Counted from the first letter of the stretch, positions 42,618 to 52,367 are shown. The stretch is DNA of 64,000 bases from Spirosoma rhododendri (GCF_012849055.1 NZ_CP051677.1:5697754-5761753), one strand, 5' to 3'. Numbers and translations are program-made. The notes: generated by a model from the letters alone, not told the origin.

Positions 42618-44588
42618 TTATTGGAACGGAATGATCTGTGGTGCCGACTGATCGAAGTCGCGGAAGCGCAGAGCCGGTATGCCTTCGAATGCCTGCCGGA
42701 ACGGGGCACCGTTGTTGGGAATGTTGGGGTAGTACGACAGGCGAATCTGAAAGCTGTTGAACGTCAGGTTTTCGTTCCGCAGCCGGAAGCCGATTCCGTA
42801 GCCCTGATACAACGTACTGCGCAGTAAGGGTCTGTCGGGAAAACTAGCCATTCCAAGATTGGCAAACGTGATGAAGGCTATCCGAAAGCCGACGACGTTG
42901 AGTTTGGAAAACAGTATGTTTTCTATGTTGAGCACCAGCCGCTGCGTACCACGCAAGGCATCGTTGGTAATGCCGATTCCGTCGGTACCGATCCCGCTGC
43001 CCGAACTGCTCAGCGACAGGTATTCGTTGTTGAACCGGTTGATTCCCGTGGTGTAGCGCGCATTGATAAACTGGCGGGTATTGCCCCAGCGGGTTGGTAG
43101 CAGTGGACTGAAATAGTTGGACTCCATCGAGAACACCCCCTGCTGAATAGTCGAGGCTCTGACGTAGCCGCCGATACTGGCCAGCCCATACAGGTACCCC
43201 AGATTCTTGACGTACCCCCCCTGCGAGTAGTTCATACCAACATACGTGCGCCGACCCAGCTCAGCATTGTCAAATCCGTAGATAACCGATACTGTGCGGC
43301 CGACCGGAACGTCCTCTGTCCGGCCAAAGCCGTAGATCAGCACGTCGCGGACGTATTTGCGCCGGGAGAATCCGACGCTGAACAGCGTCGTCCGGCTGTT
43401 CTGGTAGAGCTGATTAGAGTCGCTCGAAACCGGCGGTCGCCAGATGTACTGATAGTTGGTGTTACGCACGGCCAGAATCAGCCGGGCGCGGCCACGGGCA
43501 CTGGTATCGCCTTCGCGGAAAAACAAGCGAAACGATCGCCCAAACCACACATCGGAGAAATTGTACCGCAGCGGAATATACTCCACGCTGTCGTCGCGCA
43601 TGACAACCCGGCTGTTGATCTGCGTGTGCGTTAATTCGATCGACCCGGCGTACTTGGTATCGGGCGTCAGAAATGGGCGATAAAGCCGCAGCGCCCCCTG
43701 CTTCAGATCGCGCAGATACAGGAATTCGGCCTGTGCAGTCAGAAACGTTTTACCGATGAACGGAACCGTGTATCGGCTCTGGTACTCGGCCTGCTGGCGC
43801 GGGTCGGTACCGGTGTAGGCAAACTGGGCGAACAACTGATGGCCCAGCCCCCGCACGTTGCGCTGATCGAAACCAATGTTAAACTGCGTCAGCGAGCCAA
43901 CGCCCCCGTTGGGCTCCAGCGACCAGACATCCTGCGTAATTACGTAGACATCGACAAACTGACGGCTTCCCGTTCGCGGCACCACCAGGATTCGGGCGTC
44001 GTGAAAGATTGAGGTCGTTCGCAATAGCCGTTCGTTGTCGCGCAGGGTAGTCGAGTTCAGCGCGTCGCCTTCCCGAAACAGCAGATACCGCCGGATTACT
44101 TTCTCACGCGTGTTGACATGCAGCCGGTTGGCCGTGCGTTCCAGCCAGTTGTTCGACTGGCGCAGCGTATCGTAGACGGAATTCCCGAACACGCCAAGCC
44201 GCCGGATATAAATGTCGCCGATTACGCGCCCTTCAAAATCCTTGAACGGGTTTACTTCGATCTTGTTGACTTCACCGGTGCTCTGCTGACTGTTATACAC
44301 ATCGTGAAAAACGGCGTCGTACAACTGGCGCGTCAGGCGGTGCTTGTACATGCGTCGTTTCAGACCGGAGTAAAACACGCTGTCGCGCTGTTTGAGTACA
44401 CTATCGGCGATAACGCGTGAGTGTTTGGTCGACAGCGAGTCCGTGCGCCGATCAACCCCCACAGGTGGCAGGTTCGTTGTATCGGGTGTCACCTGCGCCC
44501 ATGCTCCCGTTCCGACCAGGCACAACAGAAGCACCCCCACCAGCCAATGGTAGAGTCGTGTAGCTCCAGTCGGATACAAATTAGTCAT
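42618..44588 (-). CDS. Omp85-like outer-membrane protein (POTRA plus barrel)
   Basis: The 656-residue protein has a signal peptide (WLVGVLLLCLVGTGAWA). It then has a region about 100-215 resembling a POTRA-type module (IEVNPFKDFEGRVIGDIYIR, RYLLFREGDALNSTTLRDNE, RLLRTTSIFHDARILVVPRT). The remainder is alternating beta strands ending near AFITFANLGMASFPDRP and FNSFQIRLSYYPNIPN, with a terminal aromatic, typical of an outer-membrane barrel. Bacteroidota encode several such Omp85-like proteins beside BamA; their cargo is unknown. It has one or two POTRA-like units rather than five, so it is not BamA itself. It is monocistronic by position. Confidence 0.75.
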   Translation of the reverse strand: MTNLYPTGATRLYHWLVGVLLLCLVGTGAWAQVTPDTTNLPPVGVDRRTDSLSTKHSRVIADSVLKQRDSVFYSGLKRRMYKHRLTRQLYDAVFHDVYNSQQSTGEVNKIEVNPFKDFEGRVIGDIYIRRLGVFGNSVYDTLRQSNNWLERTANRLHVNTREKVIRRYLLFREGDALNSTTLRDNERLLRTTSIFHDARILVVPRTGSRQFVDVYVITQDVWSLEPNGGVGSLTQFNIGFDQRNVRGLGHQLFAQFAYTGTDPRQQAEYQSRYTVPFIGKTFLTAQAEFLYLRDLKQGALRLYRPFLTPDTKYAGSIELTHTQINSRVVMRDDSVEYIPLRYNFSDVWFGRSFRLFFREGDTSARGRARLILAVRNTNYQYIWRPPVSSDSNQLYQNSRTTLFSVGFSRRKYVRDVLIYGFGRTEDVPVGRTVSVIYGFDNAELGRRTYVGMNYSQGGYVKNLGYLYGLASIGGYVRASTIQQGVFSMESNYFSPLLPTRWGNTRQFINARYTTGINRFNNEYLSLSSSGSGIGTDGIGITNDALRGTQRLVLNIENILFSKLNVVGFRIAFITFANLGMASFPDRPLLRSTLYQGYGIGFRLRNENLTFNSFQIRLSYYPNIPNNGAPFRQAFEGIPALRFRDFDQSAPQIIPFQ

Positions 44589-45020
44589 GGCAAACCAGCA
44601 ACGGTGGTTAGAGTCAAATCAGGCGAACCGGTTTAGTGTATAACAAACGAATTTACGTTCTGGTCGGTAGCAATGTGCCCTGCAAACACCGAACCAGTAC
44701 GCCGGGCTTATCCGGGCTCACTCGGTATATACGTGGGCAGGCGACTGGCTGGCTTTAGTCATGCGCCTGTATCAATCGGCAATGATAGCAGATACGTTTT
44801 GTTGTTCGCAAATCGAAGTAACCGTTTGTCTATCCGCCGGTACGTCAGCCCTGTAAATCAAGCCAATAAACACCCGTTTGGCCGGTTGTGTCGGCTGGCC
44901 TGCTTCAGTGCCAGTTGGTATAATAGCGTCGCTGATAGTCATGGAAACGGTGAGGTTTACAGTAAGATACGCTGAAAACAGGGGTAGTGTTCTATTTTTG
45001 TCGATTCACGGCTTACTCTT
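44589..45020. other. Gene-free divergent gap
   Basis: The 432 bases between the Omp85-like gene and maf hold no convincing gene. A 100-codon plus-strand frame exists but lacks recognisable composition, start signals or motifs. The gap must contain both divergent promoters; I could not pick out a clear Bacteroidota -7 TAnnTTTG and -33 TTG pair. Confidence 0.4.
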
Positions 45021-45617
45021 ATGCACGCACTTCGTTACCCACTGCTACTGGCGTCCGGCTCCCCGCGTCGGCGACAACTGATGACCGACGCCGGTTTTGA
45101 GTTTACGGTTGAAACCCGCCCCACCGACGAGGTTTTTCCGTCCGATATGCCCACCGACGAGGTTGCCGAGTACCTAGCTCGCCAGAAAGCCGAACAGTTT
45201 GTTGCCGACCTCGGCCAGCGGCTGGTGCTCTGCGCCGACACCGTGGTGATTCTGGACGATCAGATTCTAAACAAACCCGCCGACGAAGCTGACGCCCGGC
45301 GGATGCTGTCGGCACTGGCCGGTCGTACGCACCGGGTACGTACGGGCGTTTGCCTGCTGGCCCCCGGACCCGACGGTACGCCCATGATGACGTCGTTTAC
45401 CGACGAAACCACCGTCACGTTTGCGCCCCTCACCGACGACGAAATCACGTACTACATCCGCACCTGCCGCCCCTTCGACAAAGCGGGGTCGTATGGCGCG
45501 CAGGACTTCGTTGGGCTGGTCGGTATTACCCGGCTCGACGGCTCGTTTTACACCGTTATGGGTCTGCCCACGCACCGTGTATATCAGTTGTTAAAAACAT
45601 ACGCAGTCGGTCTGTGA
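45021..45617 (+). CDS. maf: Maf family nucleotide pyrophosphatase
   Basis: The 198-residue protein has the full Maf pattern: LLASGSPRRRQLMTDAGFEF at the start, EYLARQKAEQF, LVLCADTVVILDDQILNKPA with the catalytic Asp, RMLSALAGRTHRVRTGVCLL and CRPFDKAGSYGAQDFVG. Maf proteins hydrolyse dTTP/UTP or modified pyrimidine nucleotides to monophosphates, a house-cleaning role linked to cell division arrest. It is followed 32 bp later by the amylase gene on the same strand, so read-through is possible. Confidence 0.93.
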   Translation: MHALRYPLLLASGSPRRRQLMTDAGFEFTVETRPTDEVFPSDMPTDEVAEYLARQKAEQFVADLGQRLVLCADTVVILDDQILNKPADEADARRMLSALAGRTHRVRTGVCLLAPGPDGTPMMTSFTDETTVTFAPLTDDEITYYIRTCRPFDKAGSYGAQDFVGLVGITRLDGSFYTVMGLPTHRVYQLLKTYAVGL

Positions 45618-45649
45618 AAATCGTAGGTTTGCGGAATAACCGTTGACCT

Positions 45650-48493
45650 ATGCAGTTTTTTCTCCGAATAGTTCTTTTCGTTATCACCATTACCCCTACG
45701 CTGGCGCAGGTTGTAACGACGCAGCCGACTTTCCCAACGGCCGATGCGGAGGTGACGCTGATTTTCGACCTGAAGCAAACCAAAGACAGCCGGGCGAGGG
45801 CATTGCTCGGCAAAACCGACGACGTTTATCTGTGGTCGGGGGCCGGGTCGACCTTACCGGGCAACGCCTTTGAATTCCAACCTGCCGGGCAAACCAGCTT
45901 CAACCAGCCGTTTGCGCCGGGCCGGATGACGGCACTGGGCAACGATCGCTGGCAGATCAAACTGGTGCCTCGTACGTACTTTGGCGTCCCGGCCAATACG
46001 CCCATCCGGCAGTTGGGCCTCTTGCTCAAAAACGGTAACGGACAGGCGCAAACCGAAGATTTCACGATTCAGATCTACGACAACAAACTCAGCCTGCTAC
46101 GGCTGGAACCAACGGCTTCGTCGTTTTTCGTGGATGCCAATCAGGTCGTCACGGTACGTTACAAAGCATCCCGCAAAGCAACGCTCAGCCTGACCGTCGA
46201 CGGGCAAAAAACACTGACGCTGACCAACACCGATTCACTGCGAACCGTACTGTCGGCGGGTACGAACCCCGGTCAGCAGCGGACAGTGGTTGCGCAGGCA
46301 ATCGATCTGAATACGCCAACGACCGAAACCGTTGCGGATACCTTTCGCTTTACGGTACGCCCACAGCCCACCATTTCGGCCCTACCCAGCGGCCTGCAGG
46401 ACGGCATCAACTACACCAGCGCGACTACGGCTACGCTGGTGCTGTACGCCCCAAAGAAAACGTTTGTGCATCTGCTGGGCGAGTTCAACGACTGGGCCAT
46501 GCGCCCGGCCTACCTGATGAAACGCACGCCCGATGGCAACCGCTACTGGCTCGAACTGACGGGCCTGCCCGCTGGTCAGGAGGTAGCGTTTGCCTATCTG
46601 GCCGACGGTGCGATTGCCACCGCCGACCCCTACGCCGATAAAATTCTCGACCGCAACAACGACAGGTTCATTCCGGCCAACACCTACCCGGCGCTGAAAG
46701 CCTTTCCCGACAAGGCCCCAACCAACATTGTCTCGGTGTTGCAAACCAGTCAGACACCGTACGTATTCAAAGCCACCAATTTCCAGCGTCCGGCCGTCAA
46801 CAAACTGGCGATCTACGAACTGCTCGTCCGCGATTTCGTGCAGTCGCGTTCGTACCAGACACTGACCGACAGCCTGGCGTACCTGAAACGGCTCGGCATC
46901 AACACAATCGAGCTGATGCCCGTTACTGAATTTACGGGCAACGATTCGTGGGGATACAACCCCATTTTTTACCTGGCTCCCGACAAAGCCTACGGTACCA
47001 AAACGGCGCTGAAGACCTTTATCGACGCAGCCCATCAGCAGGGTATCGCCGTGGTGCTCGACGTCGTGTTCAACCAGGCCGACTACGAATTTCCGTACGT
47101 CAAACTGTACTGGGACGGTAGTCAGCCGTCTGCCGACAGTCCGTATTTCAACCAGCAGGCTACGCACCCGTTCAGCGTTTTCTTTGACTTCAACCACGAA
47201 AGCCCCGATACCAAAGCGTTTGTCGATCGGGTGTGTAAATACTGGTTGCAGGAGTACAAAATCGACGGGTTTCGGTTTGACCTGTCGAAGGGGTTCACGC
47301 AGACCAACACGGGCAGCAATGTCGGCGCGTGGAGCACTTACGACGCCAGCCGGGTGGCCATTTTGAAGCGCATCTACGACCAAATCCGCACCGTCGACAA
47401 GTCAGCCTACGTCATTCTGGAGCACTTCGCGGATATTTTCGAGGAGAAAGAACTAGCCGATTACGGGATGCTGCTGTGGGGAAACGCCAACTACGATTTC
47501 CGCAACGCGCTGCGCCCGGTGGGGGGCGATTTTTCGGGGCTGTCGTATAAAAACCGCGAATTCAACCAGCCCAACCTGATTGGCTATGCCGAAAGCCACG
47601 ACGAAGAACGGCTGGTATACGACATGAAGCAAACCGGGCAGATATCGGGCAGCTATTCCGTTCGGAATCAGACCACTGCGCTCGACCGGGCAAAACTGGC
47701 CGCTGCGTTTCTGCTGTTGACGCCCGGCCCCAAGCTGATCTGGCAGTTCGGTGAACTCGGTTACGACCTGTCGATCAACACCTGCTCCGACGGCACGACG
47801 ATCCGCGACGATTGCCGGACAGCCGCCAAACCCGTGCGGTGGGACTACTATCAGAACACTGACCGACTGAAACTCTTTACCGTGTATGCCGAGCTGTTGC
47901 GACTCAAAACGAACGTCCCGGCTTTCACAACAACTGATTTTACAACCGATTTTTCTAACCCGGTCAAGCGACTCACGCTACGCAGTGCTACCGGCTCTGT
48001 TTTCCTGATCGGTAACTTTGATACCCGCCCGCAAAGCGTTTCGCTCGGTATATCCTCCTCAGGAACGTGGTATCATCATTTCAGCGGACAGACGGTGCAA
48101 ATCAGCGACGTTAACCAGTCGGTAACGCTGGAGCCGGGGGCATTTTATCTGTACACCACAACGAAGCAAACGACGCCCCAGTCGGGTCTGCTTCCCTTTG
48201 CCGTAGTACCCGCGCTCGTTACCGCCACCGACGAGCCATCAGTCAGCACCGTCTTACTGTCGCCAAACCCCGTTCACGATCAGGCCATCGTCGACATCAA
48301 CGGTCCTTATCGTGGCCCTATCAACCTGACCCTGACAGATGCTACCGGCCGTACGGTACGGCATTTACAGCCCACCAAAACCACCGACCGCCTGCAACAG
48401 CCAATCAGCCTGCAAACCCTCCCCGCCGGGTCGTATTTCCTAACTGTCAAACACGGTACTCAGCACACGCAGATAACGGTACTGAAGCAATAG
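45650..48493 (+). CDS. Secreted GH13 alpha-amylase with type IX sorting domain
   Basis: The 947-residue protein has a signal peptide (FFLRIVLFVITITPTLA) and N-terminal beta domains. These include a CBM48/isoamylase-like module (about 240-320: FVHLLGEFNDWAMRPAYLMK, GQEVAFAYLADG). A GH13 barrel follows (about 380-790): NTIELMPVTEFTGNDSWGYN, VVLDVVFNQADY, GFRFDLSKGF with the nucleophile Asp, VILEHFADIF with the acid/base Glu, and AESHDEERLVYD with the transition-state His-Asp. A C-terminal beta sandwich leads to a type A sorting domain (STVLLSPNPVHDQAIVD, TDATGRTV, TLPAGSYFLTVKHG). It should be exported by the Por/Gld system and act on starch or related glucans outside the cell. Confidence 0.92.
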   Translation: MQFFLRIVLFVITITPTLAQVVTTQPTFPTADAEVTLIFDLKQTKDSRARALLGKTDDVYLWSGAGSTLPGNAFEFQPAGQTSFNQPFAPGRMTALGNDRWQIKLVPRTYFGVPANTPIRQLGLLLKNGNGQAQTEDFTIQIYDNKLSLLRLEPTASSFFVDANQVVTVRYKASRKATLSLTVDGQKTLTLTNTDSLRTVLSAGTNPGQQRTVVAQAIDLNTPTTETVADTFRFTVRPQPTISALPSGLQDGINYTSATTATLVLYAPKKTFVHLLGEFNDWAMRPAYLMKRTPDGNRYWLELTGLPAGQEVAFAYLADGAIATADPYADKILDRNNDRFIPANTYPALKAFPDKAPTNIVSVLQTSQTPYVFKATNFQRPAVNKLAIYELLVRDFVQSRSYQTLTDSLAYLKRLGINTIELMPVTEFTGNDSWGYNPIFYLAPDKAYGTKTALKTFIDAAHQQGIAVVLDVVFNQADYEFPYVKLYWDGSQPSADSPYFNQQATHPFSVFFDFNHESPDTKAFVDRVCKYWLQEYKIDGFRFDLSKGFTQTNTGSNVGAWSTYDASRVAILKRIYDQIRTVDKSAYVILEHFADIFEEKELADYGMLLWGNANYDFRNALRPVGGDFSGLSYKNREFNQPNLIGYAESHDEERLVYDMKQTGQISGSYSVRNQTTALDRAKLAAAFLLLTPGPKLIWQFGELGYDLSINTCSDGTTIRDDCRTAAKPVRWDYYQNTDRLKLFTVYAELLRLKTNVPAFTTTDFTTDFSNPVKRLTLRSATGSVFLIGNFDTRPQSVSLGISSSGTWYHHFSGQTVQISDVNQSVTLEPGAFYLYTTTKQTTPQSGLLPFAVVPALVTATDEPSVSTVLLSPNPVHDQAIVDINGPYRGPINLTLTDATGRTVRHLQPTKTTDRLQQPISLQTLPAGSYFLTVKHGTQHTQITVLKQ

Positions 48494-48507
48494 TGCGGTC
48501 GACAACG

Positions 48508-48634
48508 TAGCCTGGACCGGTACGCCGGAGCGATCCAGGCTACTCTCTACCATCTGCATCTTCCAAATCAAACAACAGTGCTTCCGCCTGCATGAGTTGG
48601 CCTAACGGCCTCCAGATGTGGACGTCTGGGTTAC
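48508..48634. repeat. Interspersed palindromic repeat, rearranged copy 3
   Basis: Starts TAGCCTGGACCGGTACGCCG, soon reaches GATCCAGGCTA, and further on carries GCCTCCAGATGTGGACGTCT. These are the same blocks as copies 1 and 2 but in shuffled spacing, so it looks like a degraded or recombined copy. Confidence 0.45.
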
Positions 48635-48681
48635 ACCAATAAAAAAAGGCGAATCGAGTGATTCGCCTTTTTTTATTGGTG
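48634..48681. terminator. Strong bidirectional terminator between amylase and gldN
   Basis: A perfect 22-bp stem (CACCAATAAAAAAAGGCGAA...) with a GAGT loop has A-run and T-run on opposite sides, between two converging genes. It can end both the maf-amylase and the gld transcripts. Confidence 0.9.
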
Positions 48682-48689
48682 CCGATGGC

Positions 48690-49739
48690 TTAGTATTCCC
48701 AGAGACCGTGCTCGGTTTCCATCAGTTCGTATTCCGTCTGGTACGATTTCATCAGACCCTCTTTGTCGCCGTACATACCCACCAGATCCGTGTCGCCGGG
48801 GTTGGCTACTTTCGTGATCCGACCGTAGAACAGGCGCAGGTCGAAGGCATCAGCCAGATTCTTGTGCTGAGCCTGGTTCTGCGGGTTGTACCAGATAAAT
48901 TTCTTCGGGTCCGAACGGAACAGCTTGTCCAGATCTTTGTACTTGAACGTTGCCAGTGGTGTTTCTACACCAGCTGCGTTCTTGTCTGAAGGCAGGAAGA
49001 TCGTTACCGTCTGAATGTCGTAGTACAAACGTGAACGCTTCCGGTCAAAGATCCAGTCTTCTTTGATTTCCATGATGTTGAACTCCTTAGCGAAGTACTC
49101 ATCACCCATGAAAACTGGAGCAGCCGCTACCGTATCTTTCGGTGCTTCGACAACTGGGGCCGCTTTCGTGGTCTTTCCCTTCTTGCCTTTAGCAACCGTC
49201 GACTTTTTCTTTACCGGTGCACCCCAGCCATCATCAGCCGGTTGCGCTTTGGCAGCCGCCGACGATTTAGGCGTTCCCCAGCCATCGTCAGCTGGTTTTG
49301 CCGTTGTCTTATTATCTTTCTTTTTCGTATCGCCCCAGCCATCCGAGTTACCATTGGTGGTTTCGTTACCAAAACCAGCCGCGATCTCCTCGGCCGACAG
49401 TTGAGGCTGCGAGTTTGGCATCACCATCCGCTTCTGGAACTTGTCCATCGTCAGTTTGGTAGCCGCCGAATCATTCTCATACGCATCGATCAGACCAGCT
49501 TTCACCGCTTCGATCAGATACTTCGAAATCTCGTTATTCTTGGAAAACATCGACTGATTCTGCTTCTCTTTGAGGTCGATCCGACGCCAGAGAGTTTTCT
49601 TCATCATGATGTCATTATCGTTGACGGGCCGGACCGACATCGGGTTTGTCCCGGTGCTCGCCTTCTCCTGCGCCATCGCTACGCTCCCAGCGACCGCCAG
49701 CATGGCAGCGGTCATGGCCATCGTTTTCATTTTTTTCAT
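48690..49739 (-). CDS. gldN: Type IX secretion / gliding protein GldN
   Basis: From ATG 49739 the 349-residue protein has a Sec signal (AMTAAMLAVAGSVAMA) and the GldN/PorN pattern. N-terminal part: IMMKKTLWRRIDLKEKQNQS, MFSKNNEISKYLIEAVKAGL, IDAYENDSAATKLTMDKFQK. C-terminal part: FNIMEIKEDWIFDRKRSRLY, VTIFLPSDKN and FKYKDLDKLFRSDPKKFIWY. The middle holds a low-complexity insert with repeats of DDGWGxPK-type units (about 160-230). GldN forms the periplasmic ring with GldK at the outer membrane. It is the last gene of the gldK-L-M-N order, 66 bp after gldM. Confidence 0.92.
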   Translation of the reverse strand: MKKMKTMAMTAAMLAVAGSVAMAQEKASTGTNPMSVRPVNDNDIMMKKTLWRRIDLKEKQNQSMFSKNNEISKYLIEAVKAGLIDAYENDSAATKLTMDKFQKRMVMPNSQPQLSAEEIAAGFGNETTNGNSDGWGDTKKKDNKTTAKPADDGWGTPKSSAAAKAQPADDGWGAPVKKKSTVAKGKKGKTTKAAPVVEAPKDTVAAAPVFMGDEYFAKEFNIMEIKEDWIFDRKRSRLYYDIQTVTIFLPSDKNAAGVETPLATFKYKDLDKLFRSDPKKFIWYNPQNQAQHKNLADAFDLRLFYGRITKVANPGDTDLVGMYGDKEGLMKSYQTEYELMETEHGLWEY

Positions 49740-49805
49740 TGTCGACCTTTTGTGTTGCGTCTGTTGCTCGCGATTATAACGCCGAACCCCTGTCTTTAGT
49801 GTCAA

Positions 49806-51395
49806 TTAATACAGCGGTACACTTTGTTGTGGATTGCCAATCGATACCTCGCTGATGTCGCCCTTGAAGTTCCGGCGCTGTACTCCATCGACCTGAATAG
49901 ATAACCGGTCGCCCGGCTGAATATCGGCAGCCATTGCACCCAGCGAACCGCCACCGGGGCCAAGATTTACCTGACCAACCTTACGCGTGCCACGAGCCAG
50001 AATGACTGTGATACCCGTCACCCGGAAGTTAGCGTCATCCGGCGAGTAGTTGCGGAAACTCTCGTCAGATACGGCATTCACCCGTACGCTGCGCGCCTGA
50101 CCAGCCGGTACACCACGTGGGTCACCGACTTTCGTACCACCAACGTAAAACTCCAGCGTTGGCTTCGGCACCCGGTTTACCCGGAACCGCTCGGTACCCA
50201 GCAGGCTACCGCTGTTGCTGATGTTCAGGGCAACCTGCGCTGAACTTGGTACCACCGTGATCTTACCTTTCTCACCCGACTGAATAACCTGCGCTCCATC
50301 TGCCGAGAAATTCGGATTCCAGAGGGCACCCAATTGTGGGCTTTGAATGCTCAGTTTGTTGGCACAACCCAGATACAGCGGGGGCATAGTACCCGTTTCT
50401 ACCTGATACGATGGTTTTGCTACGAAGTACTCTGCCGACAGAGGAACCGTCTTCAGGCCGTTGGCGGTCTGATACGAAATCGCACCGGTCAGCGTACGGC
50501 GAGCAAGCCCATTCTTGTCATACGAGCCACCCTGTGCGGTGAATTCGATGATACCCTGACCATCCTGCATCCGAACGGGGCCACCGTTCAGGCTCATGCG
50601 GGGCTGAATACCCGACGACGACGCAGCCAGGAACATCTGTCCTTTGAACTTCGTACCGGCAACCACCACCTTCGATTCCATGCTCAGCATGGCCAGAATT
50701 TTGTCGAATTTCACGTCCTGCGCACCAACTTTGCTGGCCAGCACATCGAGTACTTCGCCTTCGATCCGGCGCACGTCGGTTTGCCGCTGACTCAGTACGG
50801 CCAATGCTGCCGGTACGGGTGTCTGGGCAAAGTTCAACTCACCAAAGTCTTTCGTCCGCTGCTCCGGCGACCGGCTCGAAATCGGATCGTCCTTGCCATC
50901 TAGTGCCAGCGACGGGTATTTCGCGTTAGAATATTTCGCCAGCCCGGCCGTGTAATCGTCAAGCTGCTTCTTCAGTTTGTAAGCTTCGCCGTTGTGGTTG
51001 GGACCAACCATCATCTGCGCTACTTTTTCTTCTTCGCTCAGGTTACGGATGTTACCAGCTTCGTCGGTACCGCCACCCGCTTCCGTGATGATTCGCTGCT
51101 TTAGCGCATCGATCTGCCCGATCACGTCGGCCGTTTGCTTACGTACGTCTTCCGCTTGCTTCACGATAGCAAGATCGGTAGCGCGGTTACCCGACTTTTC
51201 AACCGTTGCCCGAATGTTATCGATCGTAGACTGATTGACTTTACTAGCGGCCGACGTCGATTGTTCCAGGCTGTTGTTTAACAGTACGAATTTATCCAGA
51301 ATGGCCGAGGTGACCTGAAGGGCCAGCAGCGCGGTCAGTACCAGATACATCATCCCGATCATTTTCTGACGGGGTGTCTCTTTTGTGCCTGCCAT
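49806..51395 (-). CDS. gldM: Type IX secretion / gliding motor protein GldM
   Basis: The 529-residue protein starts with PRQKMIGMMYLVLTALLALQ, the single membrane helix that joins the GldL-GldM proton-driven motor, then SAILDKFVLLNNSLEQSTSA. The rest is a large periplasmic part with four beta domains: RTKDFGELNFAQTPVPAALA, FLAASSSGIQPRMSLNGGPV, NKLSIQSPQLGALWNPNFSA and the final GAMAADIQPGDRLSIQVDGV region. Length is normal for GldM. GldM spans the periplasm to the GldKN ring and transmits torque or energy. It lies 147 bp after gldL, with a structured repeat in between. Confidence 0.94.
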   Translation of the reverse strand: MAGTKETPRQKMIGMMYLVLTALLALQVTSAILDKFVLLNNSLEQSTSAASKVNQSTIDNIRATVEKSGNRATDLAIVKQAEDVRKQTADVIGQIDALKQRIITEAGGGTDEAGNIRNLSEEEKVAQMMVGPNHNGEAYKLKKQLDDYTAGLAKYSNAKYPSLALDGKDDPISSRSPEQRTKDFGELNFAQTPVPAALAVLSQRQTDVRRIEGEVLDVLASKVGAQDVKFDKILAMLSMESKVVVAGTKFKGQMFLAASSSGIQPRMSLNGGPVRMQDGQGIIEFTAQGGSYDKNGLARRTLTGAISYQTANGLKTVPLSAEYFVAKPSYQVETGTMPPLYLGCANKLSIQSPQLGALWNPNFSADGAQVIQSGEKGKITVVPSSAQVALNISNSGSLLGTERFRVNRVPKPTLEFYVGGTKVGDPRGVPAGQARSVRVNAVSDESFRNYSPDDANFRVTGITVILARGTRKVGQVNLGPGGGSLGAMAADIQPGDRLSIQVDGVQRRNFKGDISEVSIGNPQQSVPLY

Positions 51396-51420
51396 GAATT
51401 GAGGTAGGTTATACTATTTT

Positions 51421-51540
51421 GAGTTGTGGAATTCTACAGTTGTATAGTCATAAGGTTGTACGGTTGTAAAATTGTTACCGCCGGAATCAGGACGCGCCAG
51501 CAACTTTACAACTAGCCAACTCTACAACCTTGCAACTCAG
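51421..51540. repeat. GTTGTA-word inverted element inside the gld operon
   Basis: The left arm carries AAGGTTGTACGGTTGTAAAA-type words (51421-51475). The right arm (51501-51540) is the reverse sense, CAACTTTACAACTAGCC and so on. They lie around a core with GACGCGCCAGCAAC, a block also seen in the element at 11478-11697. The element makes up almost all of the gldL-gldM gap. Confidence 0.55.
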
Positions 51541-51542
51541 TA

Positions 51543-52367
51543 CTACATCGTCTGGCTACCCCGCATGGCGGTAAGCATGCTGCCGTACACGTTGTTCAGC
51601 GAAGCCAGGTTGCCCGTCAGTTTCGCCATTTCGCCTTTGAACTGCTGCGCATCGCGGCTTGCATCGGCCATGTTTTCCATTGCCGAGGTCATGCTGCCGT
51701 AGAAGGCGTTCATTGCTTTCAGGTGCTTGTTGGTGTCCTGAAGCTCCAGTTCGTACACGGCGTTCAGCGCACCCATGTTCTTGGTAACGCGCTGGAACTG
51801 ATCGCGGTAATCTTTGGCGTCGGTCGTAGCGTCAGCCATCGAGTTCATTGCCGTGATAGCCGTACCGTATGACTTGTTCATTTCGCCAATCGACGACGAT
51901 GCCGATTTCACGTTGCGGGCGTAATCGTTGGTAGCCACGGTAGCGTCGGTCAGGTCCGACAATTTCGATACCGTATCATTCAGGCTGCGGAAGCCCGTTC
52001 CCAGCCGCTCGAATACGTCGGGTGTAACTTTAGCCTGTGCCAGCATCTGATCCATATTGCCGGTCAGACCATTGGTTTGCGGAGCCGGTTTGCGGGCTTC
52101 GCCCTTGTAATCGTCAGCCAGTTCGGGATACACACGCTCCCACGCATAACCCGATCCCTCGGATGCTACCGGGAACAGGAAGCTTTGCATAGCGTACAGA
52201 CCGAAAATAACGGCTTCGGTAATCAGACCGGCTGTCAGCAGCCAGCCCAGCGATGAGATGTGCTGAATCTTGGCCATTGCACCGAGTACTACAACGGCAG
52301 CTCCGGCGCTATAAATAGTTGGTACTAGACGATCCCAGAAGAAATTGGTGGACTTTGCAGATGCCAT
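51543..52367 (-). CDS. gldL: Type IX secretion / gliding motor protein GldL
   Basis: The 274-residue protein has the GldL pattern. The first membrane helix is AGAAVVVLGAMAKIQHISSL; the second is AVIFGLYAMQSFLF with a conserved Glu in the LITEAVIFG stretch that is thought to take the proton. A cytoplasmic coiled-coil tail contains repeated SMADATTDAKDYRDQFQRVT and NMADASRDAQQFKGEMAKLT units. GldL and GldM form the inner-membrane motor that powers gliding and type IX secretion. It is 103 bp after the gldK stop. Confidence 0.94.
   Translation of the reverse strand: MASAKSTNFFWDRLVPTIYSAGAAVVVLGAMAKIQHISSLGWLLTAGLITEAVIFGLYAMQSFLFPVASEGSGYAWERVYPELADDYKGEARKPAPQTNGLTGNMDQMLAQAKVTPDVFERLGTGFRSLNDTVSKLSDLTDATVATNDYARNVKSASSSIGEMNKSYGTAITAMNSMADATTDAKDYRDQFQRVTKNMGALNAVYELELQDTNKHLKAMNAFYGSMTSAMENMADASRDAQQFKGEMAKLTGNLASLNNVYGSMLTAMRGSQTM

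Noticed and set aside
44673..44975. 100-codon plus-strand frame in the gap before maf
   Set aside because: No conserved pattern, no coding-like third-position bias by eye, and it sits in a region that must hold divergent promoters.
46382..47383. Minus-strand open frame of about 333 codons inside the amylase gene
   Set aside because: Opposite the GH13 catalytic core; low-information composition and no recognisable domain.
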